Program-made: the position numbers and the translations under genes
Part shown: positions 45,516 to 52,619 of the stretch, piece by piece
How positions within the stretch are numbered: position 1 is the stretch's first letter
How the letters are laid out: each line of letters opens with the position of its first letter
Source: Laguncularia racemosa
Lineage: Eukaryota; Streptophyta; Magnoliopsida; Myrtales; Combretaceae
NCBI GenBank assembly: GCA_037954665.1
Contig: JBBMOL010000279.1
Location: 620,001 to 684,000 of the forward strand
Reading direction: 5' to 3'
DNA: 64,000 nucleotides
The notes under the pieces: model-generated
Database searches by the model: none
Told to the model about the DNA's origin: nothing
Seen by the model: only the letters and a program-made list of their open reading frames with translations

Positions 45516-46329
45516 TTCACAGTTTATGTGTTGGTGTTATTGATTGGGATTTTACTGGAAATTGAATTGAGTTGTTGATTCATTTATGCAAAAGCATCAT
45601 TGTGGTTTTAATCATCATTGTTTTTATAAATTCGATCACCTTCAAATTTATGGTTCATGCCAATTGTTCCAATTTGATTCGGTTTTTGATCTTATGATTA
45701 AGAGTGCTTTAATTGGATTATTTGCATATGCTTAGATCCCCTTTTAAGCATATCATATAATCAAATGATTCCAATTCTTAGGAAGCAATCCACAGTAATC
45801 GAAACCAACAATCGAATGAACGAACAATAAACCTTAAACCTTTACCAAATATGACGCACTAGCAAGAGAGTAGTCTTAGCATAGATTTGTTGATATGGCG
45901 CACAACAATCCAATACTGTCACATGCTATAATCCCATGGATTGATAAGAGTAAAAAAAAAGAAGAAGATCAAACTTTAATATGCAATTTCTCAAATGTTT
46001 AAAAGTCCCTAAATCCTTACATTACAATTTATATATAGCAAAAGGAAACAAAATGTGAAGTCACAAAAATCAACCGGTTTACCTACACAAGTCGCTGGCT
46101 TTAGAATCATGAGGGCCGTCAACCTTGAATAGTGCACCGTTAGCTAATATAGCCAACTTAAGTGCTAGAGTCACTGGCCTTGAAGTCCGATCTAACTCCA
46201 TGTTGCCAGCCTTGAATGGCCAGTCTAAAGGAAAGCCACTGGCCTAAAGGTGTCCAAATTTGGCTCTTGTGATTTGATTCCCACGTTGAACAAAGTTGTA
46301 AGAGTTATGATTTGATTCCCATCACGATC

Positions 46330-46756
46330 ATTTTCTCAATAACTCTCTTAATGTTTTTGTTAGCTAATTCTACTGCTCTATTCATTTGAGGTCTGTATGG
46401 AGTTGAGTTTCTATGATTTATCTTAAATTGTTGTCATAACTCCATCATCAATTTGTTATTAAGATTGGTGCCATTATCAATGATGATCAATTTAAGAACT
46501 CCATACTGAGCTATTATGTTTCTCTTCATAAACTGGACTACCACTCCTTTAGTGACACTAGCATATGGTGAGGCTTCAACCCACTTGATGAAATAATCAA
46601 TAGCTACCAATATAAACCTATAACCGTTGGGCACCTTTAAGGTGATTAGTCTAATAATGTCGATTCTTCACATAGAGAAAGGTCGTGGTGCAGAAAGTGA
46701 ATGGAGCTCTTTTAGGTGGAGCATTTATTTTGTTGGTGTAAACTTGACACAAGTGG
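46330..46756 (-). pseudogene. Tat-1 integrase core
   Basis: On the minus strand from 46756: a connector (KINAPPKRAPFTF), then PNGYRFILVAIDYFIKWVEA, TKGVVVQFMKRNIIAQYGV, LIIIDNGTNLNNKLMMEL, and after a TGA the RPQMNRAVELANKNIKRVIE region ending at the GP1 boundary. D and D of the catalytic triad are visible in AIDYF and IIDNG. Downstream it joins 412-1. Upstream, beyond about 46756, it stops abruptly at PRX-J sequence, so most of Tat-1 is missing from the window. Confidence 0.85.
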
Positions 46757-47046
46757 TCTTAGTGGATGATGGACCATTATATGTGTTGCAAATTAGATAT
46801 ATCCTAGAGATGGTAGGGCAAGAGCAACCACCCCTTATGGTATTTCAGGTATTAGGAGACTGTAGTGAGAATTTTACAAATAACTTGCTAGGAGGATATA
46901 GAGTCTTTATTGCATTTGACCCATTAGATTTGAGAATAAATCTTCTTGAAGCCTATGCAGATGATAGGAATCAAAATCCTACAGGACCTATCACTAAGAC
47001 AAGAGCCAAAAGGGTTATAAAATTTGGTGATGAAGGTCCTCTTTGA
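46757..47046 (+). pseudogene. PRX-J C-terminal block running into its LTR
   Basis: The frame VDDGPLYVLQIRYILEMVGQ, FQVLGDCSENFTNNLLGGYR, DPLDLRINLLEAYADD crosses the LTR start (46962). It continues NPTGPITKTRAKRVIKFGDE to a stop at 47046. This is the conserved end block of PRX-1 and PRX-2. The LTR-encoded GPITKTRAKR is closer to the CRM-1 tail (GPITRNRAKR) than the other PRX copies are. Everything upstream of the block is lost. Confidence 0.75.
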
Positions 47047-47465
47047 ACAAACCAACACTGAAAATATTTATATACTAACTTCTTATCTATTACTTATTTA
47101 TTGTGCATTCCAGAAAGTATACTTGTGGGTTTTTACAAGGTGATGGATAAACTCACTAAAGCTTAGCTTGTAGGTTATTCATGGACTGACTTAAACCAAA
47201 GAAGAATTGGTCCAACAAATTGTTCACTTAAATCAAAGAACTGGCCACTTGAAGGCCATTTGTATATGTAATTGTTACTTATGGGAACCAGTCATTTTTA
47301 TTTTGTACTTATAATTTGTGATTAGGGAACTGGCTACTTGAGTGGCAACTTTGTAAATTTTTGTTTGTTTTAACCGTAATAGGAGAAAATATAAATACTT
47401 GTTAATTAGGGATTTTAGGGAGCTTTTGTCATTTTTGAAAAATACTCATTGTTGCTGTGAGAGAG

Positions 47466-48677
47466 TGATAGGAATAAAAATCCGACAAGACCTATCATTA
47501 GGGCAAGAACCAAAGGAATTCAAATCTTGGCGTTGAGGGCCCACTTTGAGCAGATCGACCCCGGAATTATTTATATATTAACCTCTTTTCTATTATTCTT
47601 GTATTGTGTTATCCAACAGGCACACTTACCATATTTTATAGGGCGATGGACAAACTCACTCAGACTCAGCTTGTTGGTTATCCACGGACCGACCTGAACC
47701 GGCGATGAGTTGGGCCGATGGATCCTATAGAAGAATGGCATCTTGAAGACCATTTCTTTTATATATTTATTCTTTTTATGAACTATTTTGGTTTAGGACA
47801 CTTTTATTTCCTAGTAATTTTCATTTAGGGTTAGCCACCTTAAAAGTGGCAAACTTGTAATTTTGAGCACTTTTTAACCCTAGGAGTAGCAAGTATAAAT
47901 ACTTGCTTAAGAGAGGGTTTGAGGAGGCTTATTTTTGCAGAACAAACACTTCTTTTCACGTGAGAATTAGGGTTCCTAATTTTCATCTAAGCTCTTATCA
48001 ATTTCAATCCCGAGAGTTGAAATTGTGGGGAATGCAACACCTTGAAATTGTGAGTTGTATCAATTTCAATTTGTTGTGATTTCTTTTCTTCTCTAGTGTG
48101 TCATATCTAGGGTTGAATTGAGATAGTTCTTGGTCAGAAATACATCTTATTGTTCACAAAATATTGTATTTATTTGAAGTACTTAGCAATTGGATTCGGA
48201 TCATCATTGAAGAATTCACTTGAAAACGTGTTCTTCTCTATTTGAAAGGAATTCTTATAATTGAGGTTTTCTTTTGAATTTGTGAATTATTTGCGTGGAT
48301 TATATGAGATTAGAGTGTTGTTAGAAGATATTATCATTGTGGTATTATAATTATATCATTGGACATTTGGATTTCATCATATCTTCATTAGGGTTCATGT
48401 GATTTAGCCTTGTGGATCCGGTATTGCCTTGACTTGAGATTGTTTTTCTTAAGTCTTTTGATTGTGCTTTTAAGTGGAATTAGGCACATCATCTTTTTGG
48501 TATCAGAGCTATATCATATTTGGATTTAAGATTGAACACATCATTGTTGTCGAATTGGTTCAAAAGCAATAAGATTTGACGCTAATGTTCATGAGATTGA
48601 AGCTAGTTTGAATGACATTGTCTAAGTGTCTGTCAATCTTGGTTTTTGTGTTCTTAAACTTGGTTTTAGGCACATCA
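47466..48677 (+). repeat. PRX-2 5' LTR with embedded primer site
   Basis: It begins TGATAGGAAT. An inner LTR-like end, AGGCACATCA, closes at 48491 and is followed by TGGTATCAGAGC (48498-48509) inside the LTR. The true end, AGGCACATCA at 48677, is 186 bases further. TATAAATA lies at about 47894. Confidence 0.92.
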
Positions 48678-49939
48678 TCTTTTTGGTATCAGAGCTTGTG
48701 GTTGTGAGAAGGGATTATGTGATTTTGAATTTTGGAAATTTAGGGTTTATGTTCTTACATCATCAATTCCAAAATTGCGGGTAAATTGAAATTGTTGTTG
48801 TAGTTGTTTGAAGTGGAGTGAATTCTCTTGAGTAGGAGTTGAATTTGCTGCATGTTGAAGTGATTTTGAAGTACTTTTTGAATGCTTCTATGTTGTGGAC
48901 TTCACCGTGAAGGAAGAGGAAAGATAGTGCATTTTTTTTAGTGCAATTTCGGAAGTGCAATTGTGTAGGAAGTGAATTGTGGTTCTTACATTGTTTGAAT
49001 TCGGAATTGGGGAGAACATTTGCAATTTCCACATTTGATTAGTGTGTAAGAAGGGAAGTTATTTGATTTCAAAAAAAGCATTAAGAGTGAAGGAGTTAAG
49101 TGTGTTTGTTTGAATTTGAAAAATTGCATCTTACCAAATGTGGAGGGGTTGCAATTAGTGAAGTGGTTTGATTTTCAAATTTAATTTGCTACCTTCTTAT
49201 GTAAGTTGCGGATTGGAATTGTATTTGAAGTGAAGAATTTTGCAACGTGATTATCCTTGAAATTGCTTTGAGAAAGAGTAATGAATTGAAAAAAAAATTT
49301 ATGTTGCATGTGACGTGTATGTTGTTGTAAGTTGCGGTAGATAAATTATGTAGAAGTGGAGAAGTGCACCATGTGTGTGAAGGTGTTTGTGTGGTGTTGT
49401 GTTGTGCAAATTGGAAGTGGAAGTGTACAATTTTCAGAATTGCATTGTGTGGGATAATAGGGAATTTATTTGAAATTCAAACACATCCATTAAGTTGAGG
49501 AAGTTATTAAGTGGTATTGATTGTGTTCCATTTGAATTTGAAATTTGATTATTACCATTTGTGGAAAGTGCATTAAGGATGTTTATTTGAATTTGTTGCC
49601 ATGTTATGGAGTTGTGTGGATTAAGGTGCTGCACATCAAGATCAATTGTAGGTGTGAAACCGTGGCAAGAAAGGAAAATTGAAGTAGTAGAATTTGAATT
49701 CAAAAACAAACATTAAAGTGTGAAAGTAATTGAACTTATTACTTCAACACTTGTTAGTTGAATTTAATTTCTTAACTACTTGGAAGTATTTATTTGTGCT
49801 TCAATTATCTCACTTAACTTTATTTGAAGTACCAATAAACATTTCTTATATTGGTTGAGTGTGAGTAGTGTGGGTGTGTAAGGGAGTGTTGTCGTGGTGT
49901 GGTGAAGTGTATTGAGGTTATTGAAATCAGTAAGCAACA
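48678..49939 (+). other. PRX-2 primer-binding site and leader
   Basis: A perfect initiator-Met primer site TGGTATCAGAGC at 48684-48695. The leader is T/G-rich, about 1.24 kb, near-identical in its first 600 bases to PRX-3 (63441 onward), with the hairpin at 49716-49752. No gene seen. Confidence 0.85.
49716..49752 (+). promoter_or_regulatory. Conserved leader hairpin (PRX-2 copy)
   Basis: AAGTGT/ACACTT and AAGTAA/TTACTT stems. It has the same geometry as at 5092-5128 although bases of the loop and bulge differ. It lies about 190 bases before the start codon. Confidence 0.5.
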
Positions 49940-50413
49940 ATGTCAAGTGAGTTGTATTTGTCTACTAAGATATTTCATCGGGACTTGACTTTCTTTCAAA
50001 CCATTGATGAGGGACAAAGAGAAAACCTGTTCCATACTTCTTGTAGGGTACAAGGAAACTTGTGCGCAATTATTATTGATGGCTGTAGTTGTACTAATGT
50101 TGTAGCTGCATCATTAGTATCGAAGTTGAAACTTGAAACTATCCCACATCCCAAACCCTATACATTACATTGGTTGAATGATCAGGATGGTCTTTGTGTG
50201 ACCCAAAGGGCTAAGGTACCCTTCAGTATAGGGGACAAGTACTATGATGAGCTTGAATGTGATATTCTTCCTCTTTATGCATCCCATATATTACTTGGTA
50301 GACCATGGTTGTATGATAGGATGGTATTACATGATGGGTATAGAAATACTTATATGTTTAAAAAGGATGGTAAACGTATAGTATTGAACCTTATGTCACC
50401 ATCAGAGGTCTAG
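49940..50413 (+). CDS. PRX-2 protease-only protein
   Basis: 157 residues. MSSELYLSTKIFHRDL is followed at about residue 27 by RENLFHTSCRVQGNLCAIII and the active-site region DGCSCTNVVAASLVSKLKL. The flap/C-terminal part follows: SIGDKYYDELECDILPLYAS, HILLGRPWLYDRMVLHDGYR and NTYMFKKDGKRIVLNLMSPS. GP1 and GP2 have capsid and knuckle at the position between MSS and REN. The normal glycine after DG is cysteine here (DGCS), so activity is doubtful. The frame ends at TAG; the same frame continues after a second stop at 50468. Confidence 0.75.
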   Translation: MSSELYLSTKIFHRDLTFFQTIDEGQRENLFHTSCRVQGNLCAIIIDGCSCTNVVAASLVSKLKLETIPHPKPYTLHWLNDQDGLCVTQRAKVPFSIGDKYYDELECDILPLYASHILLGRPWLYDRMVLHDGYRNTYMFKKDGKRIVLNLMSPSEV

Positions 50414-50467
50414 GAGATGCAAAGACAAATAAAATAACCATCACAAGTTGGTGAGGATCATAGCCAC

Positions 50468-50992
50468 ATGGTCAAACCTTTAGAGAACCAAACTGTGCAG
50501 ACTCAGGTATGCCAACCTTCAAAGGTTCTTGAGGGCTCTAGTGACATGAGCCAACCCTTAGAGCATAAAATTTGTCAGACACCGTTGTGCCAACCTTCAG
50601 AGGATCCTGATGATCATAGTCAGACGAGCAGACCACCAGAGAGCCAGACTGTTCAGAGACAGTTATGTTCACCTTTAGAGGTTTTTGAGGGTAATGAGCA
50701 GTTGGGTCAACCATTAGAAGACTATGAGGATCAGCAACATACAGATGAGTTAGAAAAAGAGCAAACGGTTTCAGTGGAACAGGTTGATACAATGGCAACT
50801 TTAGTGGATAATGGGTCATTATTTGTGTTGCAGAAGAGATACATCCTAGAAATGGTGGAGAGAAAACAATCACCACCTGTAGCATTTCAGATATTGGGAT
50901 TCTGCAGAGATATTTCATCAGATGGATTGCTAGGAGAAAACAAAGTCTCCATTGCATTTGATCTGCCAGATTTGAGGACAAATCTTTTTTAG
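50468..50992 (+). CDS. PRX-2 Q/P/E-rich linker and conserved C-terminal block
   Basis: 174 residues in the same frame as the protease. About 105 residues are loosely repeated units such as QTVQTQVCQPSKVLEG, ICQTPLCQPSEDPDD and TVQRQLCSPLEVFEG. The conserved block follows: SLFVLQKRYILEMVERKQSP, FQILGFCRDISSDGLLGENK, SIAFDLPDLRTNLF. A TAG (50990-50992) stands where PRX-1 has GAG. Without it the frame would enter the LTR. Probably the end of one longer polyprotein together with 49940-50413; function unknown. Confidence 0.6.
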   Translation: MVKPLENQTVQTQVCQPSKVLEGSSDMSQPLEHKICQTPLCQPSEDPDDHSQTSRPPESQTVQRQLCSPLEVFEGNEQLGQPLEDYEDQQHTDELEKEQTVSVEQVDTMATLVDNGSLFVLQKRYILEMVERKQSPPVAFQILGFCRDISSDGLLGENKVSIAFDLPDLRTNLF

Positions 50993-51003
50993 GCCCGAGG
51001 AGA

Positions 51004-52226
51004 TGATAGGAATAAAAACCCGACAAGACATATCATTAGGGCAAGAACCAAAGGAATTCAAATCTTGGCGTTGAGGGCCCATTTTGAGCAGATCGACCCC
51101 GGAATTATTTATATATTAACCTCTTTTCTATTATTCTTGTATTGTGTTTTCCAACAGGCACACTTATCATATTTTATAGGGCGATGGACAAACTCACTCA
51201 GACTCAGCTTGTGGGTTATCCATGGACCGACCTAAACCGGTGATGAGTTGGGCCGATGGATCCTATAGAAGAATGGCATCTTCAAGACCATTTCTTTTAT
51301 ATATTTATTCTTTTATGAACTATTTTGGTTGTATTTTGGTTTAGGCACACTTTTATTTCATTGTAATTTTCATTTAGGGTTAGCCACCTTAAAAGTGGCA
51401 AACTTGCAATTTTGAGCACTTTTTAACCCTAGGAGTAGCAAGTATAAATACTTGCTTAAGAGAGGGTTTGAGGAGGCTTATTTTTGCAGAACAAACACTT
51501 CTCTTCACGTGAGAATTAGGGTTCCTAATTGTCATCTAAGCTCTTATCAATTTCAATCCCAAGAGTTGAAATTGTGGCAAGTGCAACACCTTGAAATTGT
51601 GAGTTGTATCAATTTCAATTTATTGTGATTTCTTTTCTTCTCTAGTGTGTCATATCTAGGGTTGAATTGAGATAGTTCTTGGTCAAAAATACATCTTATT
51701 GTTCACAAAATATTGTGTTTATTTGAAGTACTTAGCAATTGGATTCGGATCATCATTGAAGAATCCACTTGAAAACGTGTTCTTCTCTATTAGAAAGGAA
51801 TTCTTATAATTGAGGTTTTCTTTTGAATTTGTGAATTATTTGCATGGATTATATGAGATTAGAGTGTTGTTAGAAGATATTATCATTGTGGTATTATAAT
51901 TATATCATTGGACATTTGGATTTCATCATATCTTCATTAGGGTTCACGTGATTTAGCCTTGTGGATCCGGTTTTGCCTTGACTTGAGATTGTTTTTCTTA
52001 AGTCTTTTGATTGTGCTTGTAAGTGGAATTAGGCACATCATCTTTTTGGTATCAGAGCTATATCATATTTGGATTTAAGATTGAACACATCATTGTTGTC
52101 GAATTGGTTCAAAAGCATTAAGATTTGACGCTAATGTTCATGAGATTGAAGCTAGTTTGAATGACATTGTCTATGTGTCTTTCAATCTTGGTTTTTGTGT
52201 GCTTAAACTTGGTTTTAGGCACATCA
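51004..52226 (+). repeat. PRX-2 3' LTR with embedded primer site
   Basis: Starts TGATAGGAAT after the purine tract CCCGAGGAGA. The inner end is at 52040 and the true end at 52226, next to GAGAG. The same 186-base extension is present as in the 5' LTR, so it was copied by reverse transcription and is not a local duplication. Confidence 0.92.
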
Positions 52227-52619
52227 GAGAGTGAGTTCCTCTTGCGAAAACATCCACTCTTATCAATTTCTAGGAAATTGTGGCGAGTAAGGCTTGGAAT
52301 TTCTTATGAGTAGTATTAAGATCCTCTAAGTTGCTTCCTTTTTATTACTAGTGTGTAATATCTAGTGATAATAGGTTGCTTTTATCTATTTGTTGTTCAT
52401 GCTAATTAGGGTTCATATTGCTCCAATTTTAGAAGATTGGAATTGCATTTTTATATGTAATTTGATTGGTATTAGAATCCTTTGTAATACTTTCAGTTTG
52501 ATTCACACAATTAGGGTTTACGTGATAAATTGTTCATCACGCCATTTTGAGAACTTGGATTGATTGAATTCTTCAATTGGTTGTATTCATGTGCTTTGGA
52601 TTTGTATTAAGGCACATCA

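Larger units (their letters stand above)
35189..45755 (+). repeat. Solo LTR c, carrying Ath-2
   Basis: An LTR starting TGATAGGAATCAAAATC and ending TTAAGCATATCA, with perfect target duplications TATAA at 35184-35188 and 45756-45760. About 1.05 kb without Ath-2. It belongs to the same superfamily as the PRX LTRs (TATAAATA at about 35625) but is diverged. No internal sequence remains, so it is a product of LTR-LTR recombination. It lies inside the GP1 5' LTR, in opposite orientation. Confidence 0.87.
418..46324 (-). mobile_element. GP1: gag-protease LTR retrotransposon, non-autonomous, heavily interrupted
   Basis: A minus-strand LTR element inserted in the Tat-1 integrase. The flanks are CAATC (413-417) and CGATC (46325-46329), a 5-bp target duplication with one mismatch. 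The order on the minus strand is 5' LTR (46324 to 35112), primer-binding site, leader, gag, CCHC knuckle, protease, polypurine tract and 3' LTR (1121 to 418). There is no reverse transcriptase or integrase between protease and 3' LTR, so it depended on other elements. It is split by PRX-1, GP2 and solo LTR c. Joining the flanks of each insert restores homology with GP2, which confirms the reconstruction. Confidence 0.85.
35112..46324 (-). repeat. GP1 5' LTR, split by solo LTR c
   Basis: The outer part is 45761-46324 (minus strand start TGATGGGAATCAAATC). The inner part is 35112-35188. About 640 bp when joined, shorter than the 704-bp 3' LTR through small deletions in the GGC-rich zone. The last 52 bases (35163-35112) hold a decayed embedded primer site (TGGTGTTAGAGC) just after an inner LTR end, as in the 3' copy. 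Confidence 0.82.
47466..52226 (+). mobile_element. PRX-2: complete protease-only non-autonomous LTR element
   Basis: 4,761 bp with perfect target duplications GAGAG (47461-47465 and 52227-52231) and LTRs of 1,212 and 1,223 bp. This is the best-preserved copy of the family. It has a perfect primer site, a 1.24-kb leader, a protease frame, a Q/P/E-rich linker, a C-terminal block and a purine tract. No capsid, polymerase or integrase is present. LTR copies differ by roughly three per cent over the first 290 bases I compared, so it is one of the younger insertions. Both LTRs contain an internal primer site. Confidence 0.92.
46962..52619 (+). repeat. PRX-J 3' LTR, split by PRX-2
   Basis: Parts 46962-47465 and 52232-52619, about 890 bp joined: TGATAGGAATC to AAGGCACATCA. 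It is diverged from other PRX LTRs. TATAAATA lies at about 47389. To its right the Tat-2 gag start follows after about 20 bases. No target duplication can be identified because the left part of the element is missing. Confidence 0.82.
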
